Shown here: piece after piece, positions 7,995 to 16,067 of the stretch | Layout of the letters: every line of letters begins with the position of its first letter | Numbering within the stretch: the stretch's first letter is position 1 | Assembly (NCBI GenBank): GCA_030037185.1 | Contig: JASHRR010000025.1 | Coordinates: forward strand, 1-17,856 | Length of the DNA: 17,856 nucleotides | Origin: Xanthobacteraceae bacterium | GTDB lineage: Bacteria; Pseudomonadota; Alphaproteobacteria; Rhizobiales; Xanthobacteraceae | Direction of reading: 5' to 3' | Program-made: the position numbers and the translations under genes | The notes under the pieces: model-generated | The model's database searches: none | What the model saw: the letters and a program-made list of their open reading frames with translations, nothing else | Told to the model about the DNA's origin: nothing

Positions 7995-9033
7995 ATGCTA
8001 CCTCGGGCTCCACTTCGAGGTGATTACCGGCCTCGATCGGACTGCCGACATGCCTTCAGCATTAGCAGTCCTGCCTGCGGTGGCAAATACCATTTGCGAG
8101 GCGCAGCCGCCGCCGATGACGGGTCGCATCGGACATGAGCCACAGCCTCCCGCGTCCAAAGTCCTCAGCTGTTCCCCCGGGGCCGACGCCGGCAGCGCGC
8201 TGCGCACCGAGATCGCGATCTGGTACGAAGAAGCTCAAGGCCCGGTCGAGGGTGCAACCACGATCGTTGCGCCGATGTGGGTGCGTCACTTGCGCCGGCA
8301 CGCCCCCACGCTCCAGAAACTTCTCGCACCGCAGCCATCGTGGGCGCGACCGTCAACGCCGTCCCGGGCAACTGCTCCGCAAGGCGACGGCTAAGGTCGT
8401 GAACGCCGCCATGGATTGGATCGCGGCACAGCCAGCCGCGACGCAAAGATGTCTGGGACAACGAAGATCGTTCCGGCCGACCCATCGCGGAGTTTGGCAC
8501 CCCGGTCGCGCAGGAAGTGATGGTGCTGCAAACGACAGCGGAAAACGGCAGATGGAGCAAATCGCCCAACGTCTGGTCGTGGGTGTGTCCGAGCGTCGCC
8601 AACCGCAACAATCCAACCGTCGAGAAAGAGACCAGTTCGGGGTAGATGAATTACTTGCGGCGGAAATCCAGGTCGCAGGCACAGGAACCAGCGGAATCTC
8701 GCCGATTCTCGGCGCGTCCTGTTTTCTAATACGTGCTTGGCAGTAAGCGCCGCGCGTTCGCGAGACTGCTCGGCAAGCTTGCGTCGGTCGCCTTTCAGTT
8801 TCGCTTCGAATGGGGAGACCAAGTTCGGGAGCTCCCTTGCGGCTAATATCGGGGTGCGCCGCCTCAGGTCGATCATTCAGATCGTTCGCCATGCGCGCCG
8901 GGTTACATGTAGCGGCTGCCTGCTTGCGAGCGAGGTGCTCGGCATCGGCTCGATCACGAAGCAGCGCGGTATCGCTACCCTCTTGCGATCGCATTGACGG
9001 CTGCGCTTCGGCACGCAGGTGAATCGCAATGCT
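7995..9033. other. About 1 kb of non-annotatable, probably decayed sequence
   Basis: No intact gene is seen. On the plus strand a patchwork of frames carries GC-rich third positions and protein-like stretches: about 8180-8340 (GSALRTEIAIWYEEAQGPVE) and, in another frame, 8401-8645 (VWDNEDRSGRPIAEFGTPVA, ending TAG). They could be parts of one frameshifted gene, but no family is recognised. On the minus strand a frame at 8391-8876 starts with a charged helical segment (FEAKLKGDRRKLAEQSRERA) without a known match. None has a convincing ribosome site. Confidence 0.3.
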
Positions 9034-9540
9034 TCAGGCCCGAGCGTGATCCGGCGCTCGCTGAGCGGCTGCATGTTGGCATAACGCCGTCTGCACCCGA
9101 GCGCCCGCGCCAAGGGGCAGGTGTACGCACGTCGTCCAGTCAAGAAACCCCACGGGTTGAGCGCGCCATGGATCAGTCAGCCCATAGTCGTACCGCGGAA
9201 TTGTCGATCTTGCGCGTCGATCGGCGGATTGTGCCGCAACACTTCCTCCATCATGACCGCATTGCCATGGAACGCGGCCCAATGCAACGGCGTGGCGCCG
9301 TGCTGGGACAGCGTGTCACCGGAAATCCGCGGCCGAGCATCGCGCTGACGGCCAGAAGGTTGTTGTTCCGGGCGGCGTCTGCGAGATGCAAAGCCTTTTC
9401 CGGTGCACGCGCCACAAGCTGCGGCGCCGCAAGGACCGCGTCGGCGCGTGCATCGTCGCCGCACCAGAGCGCGTCAGGCAATCGATCAAGGGGACGTGCT
9501 CGCTCGAGCAGTAAGTCGAGGACCTGCGAAAACGTAAAGC
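9034..9540 (-). pseudogene. Ankyrin-repeat protein remnant
   Basis: Read leftward, the first frame gives QVLDLLLERARPLDRLPDAL and then EKALHLADAARNNNLLAVSA, MLGRG: worn ankyrin helices and the usual repeat turn. Near 9310 the frame shifts into HGATPLHWAAFHGNAVMMEE, a textbook ankyrin repeat (G-TPLHWA pattern), then PIDAQDRQFRGTTMG. There a TGA (9177-9179) stands where the family has Trp (GWLIHG): the codons after the stop read LIHGALNPWGF in the same frame. A further shift leads to LPLGAGARV, the next repeat's end, and a stop at 9034. No in-frame start exists upstream of QVLDLLL, so the 5' end is lost next to the MFS promoter region. Ankyrin repeats bind proteins; this copy cannot make a full product. 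Confidence 0.7.
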
Positions 9541-9595
9541 AACATTATTGCTTTTCTCCTTGAAAAATGAGCCAGTGTGGTATCGTGCATGAGCA

Positions 9596-10819
9596 ATGTC
9601 GTCACCCTCGTCGCCAAGCTCTGCGGCTCTCTTTCGTCATCGGCCGTTCGCGTTTTACTTTTGGGCTCGTACCCTTTCCGAGTTCTCCTACCAGATCGCG
9701 GCCGTCGCGGTCGGCTGGCAGATCTATACGTTGACGGATAGTGCACTTGCTCTCGGCCTGATCGGCTTAACGCAATTCGGGCCGACGGCGGGGCTGATCT
9801 TCATCGCCGGACACGCTGCGGATCGCTTCGATCGCAGGCGTATTGTGCAGGTCAGCCAGATCATCGCCAGTCTGACCGCGGCTGTCCTGGCTTGCGGTAG
9901 CTTAGCTGGCTGGCTGAACGTGCCCGAAATTTTCGGAGCCGTTGCAGTCCTGGGCGCTACCACCGCCTTTGAAAGTCCGGCATCGGCCGCGCTCCTGCCT
10001 AACGTCGCGCCTGAAGGCATGCTGCAAAGGGCGACGGCGACGTCGACAGCTGCGTTTCAAGTGGCGACCATCAGCGGTCCGGCGTTGGGGGGCTTCGCCT
10101 ATATATTTGGCGCGGCTGCGCCTTACGCCGCGATGACCGCGTTTTGGTTCATCGCGGCAATTCTAACTGCGACCATTGCGCTTGCGCCTTCGCGCGTCGC
10201 CGACGATCCGCCGACGCTCAAGTATCTGTTCGGCGGCATCGCGTTTGTGCAGCGAAACCCGGCAATCCTCGGCGCGATATCGCTTGATCTGTTCGCGGTG
10301 TTGCTCGGCGGCGCGACGGCATTGCTGCCGATCTATGCGCGCGACATCCTGCACACCGGAGCCTGGGGACTCGGCATATTGCGCGGCGTTCCGGCCGTAG
10401 GGGCATTTTTGACGGCCGTTGTGTTGTCTCGACACCCCCTCGACCGCCGCACCGGCTTAAGAATGTTTCAGGCGGTCATCGTCTTCGGCCTGGCGACGCT
10501 AGTTTTTGCGCTGTCGCGCTCGATCTGGCTTTCGATCCTCGCCTTGACCGTTCTCGGCGCAGCGGACACCGTCAGCATGGTCATTCGCATAGCGCTCGTG
10601 CAATTGACGACGCCGGACGAGATGCGCGGTAGGGTCGGGGCGGTGAACTTCCTCTTCGTCAATACGTCCTATCAACTCGGCGAATTCGAGAGCGGTGTCA
10701 CGGCAGCTTTGTTTGGCGTGGTGCCAGCAGTCCTCATCGGCGGTCTTGGCACGATTGGTGTGGCGCTATTATGGATGAAGCTCTTTCCCGCACTTAGAAA
10801 AATCGAACGTCTAGAATAG
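9596..10819 (+). CDS. MFS transporter, enterobactin-exporter (EntS/MFS_3)-like
   Basis: A 407-residue major facilitator with about 12 predicted spans. It opens with a short tail and the family's FRHRPFAFYFWARTLSEF segment. The MFS motif A loop is present between spans 2 and 3 (AGHAADRFDRRR, 71-82). A central cytoplasmic loop has a short PPTLKYLFGGIAFVQRNP motif, typical of the MFS_3 group. A second-half relative of motif A (SRHPLDRRTGLRM) and the TTPDEMRGRVGAVNFLFVN segment near span 10-11 are also there. The group includes siderophore and drug exporters (proton antiport); the substrate is not predictable. The start at 9596 lacks a strong ribosome site; a weak TTGAAA box is at 9560-9565. It stands alone: upstream is the divergent ankyrin remnant and downstream nothing recognisable. 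Complete and probably functional. Confidence 0.88.
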   Translation: MSSPSSPSSAALFRHRPFAFYFWARTLSEFSYQIAAVAVGWQIYTLTDSALALGLIGLTQFGPTAGLIFIAGHAADRFDRRRIVQVSQIIASLTAAVLACGSLAGWLNVPEIFGAVAVLGATTAFESPASAALLPNVAPEGMLQRATATSTAAFQVATISGPALGGFAYIFGAAAPYAAMTAFWFIAAILTATIALAPSRVADDPPTLKYLFGGIAFVQRNPAILGAISLDLFAVLLGGATALLPIYARDILHTGAWGLGILRGVPAVGAFLTAVVLSRHPLDRRTGLRMFQAVIVFGLATLVFALSRSIWLSILALTVLGAADTVSMVIRIALVQLTTPDEMRGRVGAVNFLFVNTSYQLGEFESGVTAALFGVVPAVLIGGLGTIGVALLWMKLFPALRKIERLE

Positions 10820-11392
10820 GTGAGCACATGTACGCGTCAGCTTCGGCAGCCTGGTAAAATGGTAATGCAGACAGGGCTGGTTTGCGATGTGGAGTCGGCG
10901 CGATGTATGTTTCCCATTTGCCGCCGAGCTGAAAATGAAAACGCTCCCTTCGGGCAATCAGCGTTAACAAGGACGCGATGGCGATCCCAGAAACGAATGG
11001 CGCAAGCAAATCGTACATTGACGTCGAGGGCTCCCGCTATGCCAATGCGCGGTCAACCGGTTTACTGGGTAGCGCGGAAGAACCACGCAATCTCCTGTGT
11101 CTCGAAGAGGACCTGCACGATCCGAGCAAGTTTGGACCTAAAGACGGCCGTGATGATGCCGCTCGCCAGGGAGGGGGTCGGGCAGCCGGGGAAGGGTCGA
11201 TAGAAGGCAAAGTGCCGTTAGGTCCGGCCGGCGGTGCGGCCTGTTTCGCTTGCATGAAAAAGCCAAAGCGGCCCGTCGACTCCCAGATGTTCACCTCGGC
11301 CGAGCGTAGGGCCGACCTCCCTCGCGCGGCACCACCCAGAGAGGTCGGCTCGCCCTTTGCGGGGCTCGTGGCTATCGGTGATGCGCGCGTGG
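10820..11392. other. About 570 bases without a firm gene; one weak ORF and a hairpin
   Basis: A plus-strand frame from ATG 10978 (AAGGA upstream) runs 151 codons to 11433. Its first 60 residues look protein-like (SKSYIDVEGSRYANARSTGL), and the rest is Gly/Arg/Pro-rich and runs into the antisense of the Cys/His array, so I do not call it. A perfect 9-base inverted repeat, GCCGACCTC (11311-11319) and GAGGTCGGC (11341-11349), could fold into a strong hairpin just downstream of the minus-strand array. Part of this GC-rich, structured stretch might be an intron or element leader, but no diagnostic motif was found. Confidence 0.3.
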
Positions 11393-11790
11393 CCGGTCGG
11401 ATATCACCGCCGTGGCGGAGAGCCCTCATGTAATGTTTGGCGCACAAGCCTTTTGTTCGGACCATGCCGCCGCATCCTTCGATTGTGCATACGGTTATCC
11501 GAGGTCTGTCGGAGCTGTCGCCATTGTGCTTCGGCAATGTAGTGTTTATTGCACAAGCCGTGCGTGATGGCTTTGCCACTGCATCCTTCGACGCCGCAAG
11601 TCCGCACTATCCTCGGTTTGTCGGATGTATTCCTGTGGTGGCGGCGAGCCCGCTGGTAGTGTTTGCGGCGCAAGCCTTTTGCCCAGACCATGCCGCCGCA
11701 TCCTTCAATTGTGTGGTCTGTCGGAGGTATCGCCATTGTAGCGGTGAGCCCGTTGGTAGTGTTTGGTGCACAAACCTTTGCAGCGCGCCT
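11393..11790 (-). pseudogene. Tandem array of four small Cys/His (zinc-finger-like) motifs, frameshifted
   Basis: Four related units of about 100-117 bases follow each other on the minus strand. The consensus is C-x4-C-G-G-x5-KGLC-x2-HY-x-RA-x-RH-x-GD-x-SDRPRI. Unit D (near 11395-11495) is complete: TVCTIEGCGGMVRTKGLCAK and then HYMRALRHGGD. Unit C (11500-11610) has TCGVEGCSGKAITHGLCNKH. Unit B (11605-11712) has IEGCGGMVWAKGLRRKHYQR, with one Cys changed to Arg. Unit A (up to 11785) keeps KGLCTKHYQRAHRYNGDTSD. The three Cys and one His per unit suggest one zinc each (CCCH treble-clef or ribbon-like), a motif seen singly next to HNH-type nucleases. Spacings between KGLC boxes are 100, 117 and 109 bases, so A-B and C-D are out of frame while B-C share one. 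No start codon with ribosome site was found. Role unknown; nucleic-acid binding is a guess. Confidence 0.55.
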
Positions 11791-13160
11791 CTCGACGTTA
11801 CGCCTGCCGCTCTTCCACATACGCAAGCACCGCATGAGACGACGGCGCCGCGCACTTAGATTGTAGGTTGAAGCCTCTTTGACGAGACGGCTAAATCTTG
11901 ACCTACCAGATTACGCAACCTGGTCATCTGTGTCTCTTCTGTGGCTCTGCGCAAGAGCCGATCCTGACCGGGGGGCAGCGGCCACCGCCTTACCCGCCTC
12001 CTCAAATCTCTTTTTGAATTAAATGATACTTGTTTCTTGCTACCGCCTGGTAATTATATTTTTCTATACGCGTATAATCTCATCAAAATAGGGATGAGCG
12101 ATGAACTCCTGCCATCGCATCTCGACCCTTTGCGCTGATCGGCGAAGCCTGCCGCGGGCGCGTTTGTAAGGAAACGGGGTCATCCTTTGTGTTTACTGCG
12201 CTGCATGAATGTGGACATGCCCCACTCCTTCCGTCGCCGGAGATGGAGTTTCTGGCAGAGAGGTTTTACCGTCTTCGGCATCACGTGCCAATTCTGGATG
12301 CTGATCTTCCTCGGCGCGACACGGCCCAGTACTGTGCGAACGGCAAACAGAAAATTCATTGCCCGGATCGCCGCGCTGCTCTGGCGTCCGCCAGAAAGCC
12401 GAGACACCATGCTCCGGGTGGGAAGTTCGATCTCATCGAGCGAACAGCCAAACGCAATGGATCGCGTCGCCGTCGTCGTCGCGGACATCCAGCGCGTCCT
12501 CACTCGCGTTCCGAGCGCAGCAGATTCAACACATTCGAGCCTCGTACCGTGACACCGCACATAGGTGTAACTGGGGGCACATTTTCAGGAACCGTCCAAG
12601 CTCCCCTACAGAGGCCGGCGGGTCTGTGCGCAGCCCGAGTGTTAGAGCGGGCGCAAAGGAAAAATGCTGCCGCTCGCCATGCCAGCGACAAGGCATTTTG
12701 GCTGGAATTGGGTGAGCGGTGGCTCGCTGCGTCTAAGACCAAGCTTCCAACGTGCCGCCTGGCCTTACCTCTCCGGACCGCGACCTCTCCTGACCGCGCG
12801 CGGCCTTCTGTCGCGGCCTTATCCGCACATGATCGCCGTTGGGCATTAGAGCGGGCAGTATTTGATTAAAGCTTATGGCTTCGCAATGATGCAACCGAAA
12901 CTGGTTAATGCTTATTCGATTGTTGCCTCCAAGATCGCGCTCGCCGATTTTGTGGAAAAATTGGGCATGAGCGACCTTTGCTTCTTTTTCGTTCAAACGG
13001 AATTTAGCCCTTGAAATTGTCGAGGGCTTGCCTAAATCCGCGAATGCGAAATCTCTTTTCTTGAGTTTACGGAGAGCCGCGACCGATATCAGGGCGGCGC
13101 AATCGAGGTGATGCCCGGCGGCAGCCGAAACCGCGATCGTATTCTACAAGGAAGAATTCT
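11791..13160. other. About 1.4 kb with no firm gene; AT-rich patch and a possible gene scrap
   Basis: Frames up to 226 codons exist (12189-12869 plus), but composition is Arg/Ser-rich without domains, and rival frames overlap it on both strands. Two things stand out. First, 12000-12095 is clearly AT-rich and contains the perfect palindrome TATACGCGTATA (12065-12076), whose right part overlaps a TATAAT. Second, about 12640-12745 reads KNAAARHASDKAFWLELGER then WLAAS, resembling the helix-rich core of short rhizobial hypothetical proteins; it may be a scrap of one. The 11-mer TTAGAGCGGGC occurs twice (near 12643 and 12846). Confidence 0.35.
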
Positions 13161-13463
13161 ATGAAATCCAAATTCAATTGGCATGCACGCGAGATCGAGG
13201 CGGGCTCCGCGTCGCTTTTCACGAACGCAAGCGTCTGGTCATCAGCGGGCCTGACGGAGGCCGTCTGGGACACGTTGTTTGCGCTCGCGACGGCGACTGC
13301 GGTCTATCTCGGAGTGGCGAGTCTTGCTGGTCACCTGAATGAGGCGCAGGCGGCGCGCAACACGGGCATCGAGAGCCGCAAACATATCGGCATGATGTCG
13401 AGCGGCCGACTGTCACCAGGGGTTAGCCGAGCTGGCAATCAGCGGACATCCCAGTTCGACTGA
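13161..13463 (+). CDS. Small protein with one hydrophobic segment
   Basis: A 100-residue ORF with a good AAGGAAG site about eight bases before ATG 13161. The N-terminal half looks natural: a charged start (MKSKFNWHAREIEAG) is followed by a likely single membrane helix (AVWDTLFALATATAVYLGVA) and a short hydrophilic stretch. The last 20 residues are less convincing. From about 13395 another frame takes over with protein-like content (ELAISGHPSSTEIHRAELNE, then VKLANAGLKITGLKISKHLR) and runs to about 13620, so the original protein may have been longer and frameshifted. No known family. It sits 113 bases ahead of a second small ORF with an even stronger ribosome site. Confidence 0.5.
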   Translation: MKSKFNWHAREIEAGSASLFTNASVWSSAGLTEAVWDTLFALATATAVYLGVASLAGHLNEAQAARNTGIESRKHIGMMSSGRLSPGVSRAGNQRTSQFD

Positions 13464-13576
13464 GATACACCGTGCGGAACTGAATGAGGTGAAGCTAGCG
13501 AATGCCGGTCTGAAAATTACTGGTCTGAAAATCTCAAAACACCTTCGCGAAACGAAGATAATCCAAGGAGGAAAAT

Positions 13577-13825
13577 ATGCTCGAAGTTGGTGCGGAGAAC
13601 GCGGAGGCACACGGCGAGGCTAAAGGCTGTCCGCCTATAGCGACGATCCCCGTCGAAAGCAGCGACAGATTTATCCTGCCGAGGAGATCAGGAGAGTCTC
13701 GGTTTGCGCCGCGGCAATATTGTTACGCTGCCTCGAAGAGCGGCGTTGTGCCGAGCCTGCCCCTCCCCGCGTCAGGCGTAGCCCAGCGCGATGGAAGCAG
13801 CGACGGTCAACGCGATGCCGCCTAG
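13577..13825 (+). CDS. Small hypothetical protein behind a near-perfect ribosome site
   Basis: An 82-residue ORF whose ATG at 13577 follows AAGGAGGAAAAT, about the best Shine-Dalgarno in the window, which argues that a real gene starts here. The peptide begins MLEVGAENAEAHGEAKGCPP and stays hydrophilic, with no membrane segment or known motif. The second half is Ser/Arg/Pro-rich and could be a frameshifted end. A small stem, CTTCG-cgaaa-CGAAG (13543-13557), lies just upstream of the ribosome site, and the direct repeat GGTCTGAAAAT occurs twice 15 bases apart (13507, 13522). Either could affect translation or simply be leftovers of the overlapping frame described for the preceding ORF. Confidence 0.45.
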   Translation: MLEVGAENAEAHGEAKGCPPIATIPVESSDRFILPRRSGESRFAPRQYCYAASKSGVVPSLPLPASGVAQRDGSSDGQRDAA

Positions 13826-14609
13826 ATTGGCTCACGCCGCGAGCATTAGCCGCGCGAGAAAGACACTTGCCTTTTCTTAAGCGTTAAGCGTGCTGCTGGC
13901 GCCATAGCGAGTTACTCCGATAAGGCCAGGCTCAGCATGACGCCTCTATGGTGGCCCGGACTGCATTGCGCCAAGTCAACAGGCCACACGAAACAAGGCC
14001 CATGAGGCGAGCTGCAAGCTTTGCCTGTGCGCTCGCTCTGATTGGCGCTGGCTCTACTTGCTGCTGAGGATTTTTGTAGCGGCTGCTCAGCATGGGGGCT
14101 CTCATGGACGCCTTGGAATGGTGGCGGTAGCGATCACGGTGCTTGGCGGGTATTGGCTGTGGGAGGACTTTATCAAGGCCACTCCAAACTAAAGAAGGCT
14201 AGCTGGCCCCACCGCCCTCAACCGCCCTTTTGGCTGCGTGAAGGCTTTTCCCCGCCCTTGGCGGCTGCCTCTGCCTCGGTGGTCGCTTCAACATCGCCCA
14301 GCCAAGCGACCTTGGAGTCGGTGAGCAAAATTCGCCCGAAGCAATGGGACAGTTTCTTCCGAACGGGTTAGAAATTGTCCCATCGTCCATCGTCAGCGTA
14401 AGTCATTGACTTAACGATGTCATTGTTGCCCTTGTGCGCCCACCAAGATATCCAGGTAAATCAAGGTGTTGCATCAAGCGACTGATAGGGCCGGAACTCC
14501 GCTTTTTTAAAGCGGACCGCACAGGATGAGATTCCCAGCCGCCGGAGCTTTTGCGCTCGTCGGTTCGATGGTGGCTCGCCGGAGGGGATGCCCGCAGGGT
14601 GCAAGCGCA
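13826..14609. other. About 780 bases with gene scraps and an inverted repeat
   Basis: No complete gene is seen. A plus-strand frame ending with TAA at 14190-14192 contains WRWLYLLLRIFVAAAQHGG and then MVAVAITVLGGYWLWEDFIK, which reads as the end of a small membrane protein, but it has no start. A second frame from ATG 14002 gives only a 21-residue signal-like peptide before a stop; the two may be halves of one frameshifted gene. On the minus strand near 13805-13850 a short hydrophobic piece (NLGGIALTVAASIALGYA) also looks like a scrap. The inverted repeat at 14344-14383 is listed separately. Confidence 0.35.
14344..14383. repeat. Inverted repeat ATGGGACA / TGTCCCAT
   Basis: Arms of 14 bases with one mismatch: ATGGGACAgTTTCT (14344-14357) and AGAAAtTGTCCCAT (14370-14383), around a 12-base spacer. 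The outer eight bases on each side match perfectly. It lies in gene-free sequence between scraps, with no T-tract behind it. It could be a transcription stop for the minus-strand SnoaL gene's transcript, a recombinase or operator site, or the relic of a short element. Confidence 0.5.
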
Positions 14610-15068
14610 CTAACCGTTCTGCCGCTCTCTCGGCTGCGGGCGCCATCCAATTTGCAGAAGCAAACCGAGGTCGTCGCGCTGCGCGGTATGCTCGACGAGC
14701 TGTCCTCGGCGAAGTCGAAATAAGTGCATCTGGCGCTGCCGAATGTTCTTTCCGGTTCCAGGGACGCCTTGAAATGTCCCCGTGTGCCGCCCCGTCATCG
14801 TCGCGCTGACGACAACACGATCACCATCACCGATCGCCTCAATCTCATCGAAACGCAAGTTCGAGAATGCGTTGCGAAGCCATTGACTCGTCGCTAGAAA
14901 GCCGGCGGGTCCTGGAAGCTTGCGATCGGGCTCATCGGCGTCGTCCGCGGCTTCTCTATTGACAAAATCCGAAGCGACAATCCTTGCCGCAAGGGTCGGA
15001 TCGCCAGTCTCAATCAGACGGAAGGATTCGATTGCGACAAGCTTATTTTGATCGGTGTCCATCGTCAT
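14610..15068 (-). CDS. SnoaL-like polyketide cyclase / ester cyclase family protein
   Basis: A 152-residue protein of the SnoaL-like (NTF2 fold) ester-cyclase family. The order is typical: an N-terminal helix (NKLVAIESFRLIETGD), a loop and helix with FVNREAADD, then the beta-sheet (DGDRVVVSATMTGRHTGTFQ). The family's diagnostic end segment is HLFRLRRGQLVEHTAQRDDL followed by GLLLQIG, with the conserved Glu-His and Asp of the pocket. Members cyclise polyketides or bind small hydrophobic ligands, but most have no known substrate. ATG 15068 has AGAGG upstream; ATG 15062 is an alternative. It lies 75 bases behind the broken AraC-type regulator on the same strand, a common pairing in which the regulator controls the cyclase-like gene. 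It appears intact although its neighbour is not. Confidence 0.82.
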   Translation of the reverse strand: MTMDTDQNKLVAIESFRLIETGDPTLAARIVASDFVNREAADDADEPDRKLPGPAGFLATSQWLRNAFSNLRFDEIEAIGDGDRVVVSATMTGRHTGTFQGVPGTGKNIRQRQMHLFRLRRGQLVEHTAQRDDLGLLLQIGWRPQPRERQNG

Positions 15069-15142
15069 GCCTCTGGCAAGCAGTATCCATCAGAGGAACA
15101 GGATAGCGAACTTGCCTACGAGAGGATTGAACAAATCGGACT

Positions 15143-15879
15143 TCAGCAGTCGCGCAGAAGTTCTACGGGTGTCGCTCCGGCGATGGCGTGGCATTCGCGA
15201 ATGAAGTGCGCCTGATCGGCGTATCCGTAATCGCATGCGCGGGGCGGCCCAGCCGAACGAGCCGACGGTATAGCGACGCCGCCACTCACGAATGTCGTCT
15301 ACGGCGAGCTGAAAACGGAGAATACGCCCAAGCTGTTTCATGCTGAGCCCAACGTGGCGCTTGAAGCGGCGTCGGAGCTGCCTTTCGCCGAGGTCGAGAT
15401 CGGCGGCGATTTGGCTCACTTTGGTGTTTGGAAGGAGCCGAATGCGGTGAACCGCGCCAAGCACCGCACGGTCGGGCTCGCGCGCCGTGGGTACCCGCGC
15501 GCGCAGTGTTTGCCGGAGTATGGCCAGTGCGGCTTCCGGGCGCTTCGCAGCCAGGAGGCGTTCCTCCAAATCGCGCCCGGATCGGTGCCAAATCTGTTCC
15601 AGAGAAAGCGATTGGCCAATAAACGTCGCTGGCTCCTCGCCTAGCAACGAAAAGGCGGCGCCGAGCTGAAAGCGCGTAGTCGCGATGGGGCGGCACGGAA
15701 CGGAATGAGTTGGCAGGGCCAATCACCTCCACTCTCGTCGCAAGCGTCACCACGAGATCGACGCACCCGTCGGGTAAGACGCGGTGAAATTGGCCGGTCT
15801 GCACTACATCATGTTGTAGGATCCACTCACAGTCTATGAATTGCTGTAGCGGATCGGCGAGCCGAATTTCCTGATACAT
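15143..15879 (-). pseudogene. AraC-family transcriptional regulator with two frameshifts
   Basis: From ATG 15879 (a TTG at 15885 is also in frame) the first frame gives the N-terminal domain: QEIRLADPLQQFIDCEWILQ, FHRVLPDGCVDLVVTL, EVIGPANSF. Near 15680 it must shift to continue with RFQLGAAFSLLGEEPATFIG, and then the HTH part (TKVSQIAADLDLGERQLRRR, FKRHVGLSMKQLGRILRFQL). Near 15240 a second shift is needed to reach CDYGYADQAHFIRECHAIAG then ATPVELLRDC, ending at the TGA at 15143-15145. That is the second AraC helix-turn-helix with its usual G-Y-x-D-Q-x-H-F-x-R-x-C pattern. Joined, these give a full-length regulator of about 245 residues of the DUF6597 (cupin-like)/AraC type. As it stands both DNA-binding halves are out of frame with the start. 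Confidence 0.8.
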
Positions 15880-15938
15880 GGACAATCATATTAGGCGTGC
15901 AACGCCGATTTGTCTCCTCCCGCGAATGTCCGCGTTGG

Positions 15939-16045
15939 GCGTGCGCCGTGACAAGGGGGCGCTTTCCAGTGGGTGCAAGTCGCACCCGGCAACACTCCGG
16001 CAGGAAGCAAGCGGAGCAGCTATGGAGGTAACGAAATAGCTGAAG
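15939..16045 (+). ncRNA. Structured stretch resembling the 5' part of a group II intron
   Basis: It begins GTGCGCCGTGAC (group II introns start GTGYG). It contains the hairpin GGGTGC-aagtc-GCACCC (15971-15987), a form (GGTGCAAGTC.nACC) often seen in domain I of bacterial group II introns, followed by CGGCAACACTCCGGC. No domain V, no reverse transcriptase and no clear 3' end were found, so it would be a fragment. A cobalamin-type riboswitch was considered because of the GGTGCAAGTC core, but no B12 box was seen. Low certainty: a covariance search is decisive. Confidence 0.3.
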
Positions 16046-16067
16046 CCCTCGGAATGCGTCGCAGCGG

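Noticed and set aside
9177..9179. Stop-codon recoding (TGA read as Trp)
   Set aside because: The same gene also has frameshifts and lacks its 5' end, so simple decay explains the TGA.
11281..11790. CRISPR array
   Set aside because: The repeats are about 100-117 bases, coding-like and imperfect, without the short-repeat/unique-spacer pattern; no other candidate array is present.
11437..11859. Plus-strand 140-codon open frame across the Cys/His array
   Set aside because: The minus strand shows a repeated Cys/His motif with consistent spacing; the plus frame has no domain or ribosome site and is best read as its antisense shadow.
12189..12869. Plus-strand 226-codon frame as a real gene
   Set aside because: Strong competition from other frames, Arg-rich composition, no ribosome site; only a short internal stretch resembles known small proteins.
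15961..16045. Cobalamin riboswitch
   Set aside because: A GGTGCAAGTC core is present, but no B12 box or typical conserved loops were found, and no B12-related gene follows.
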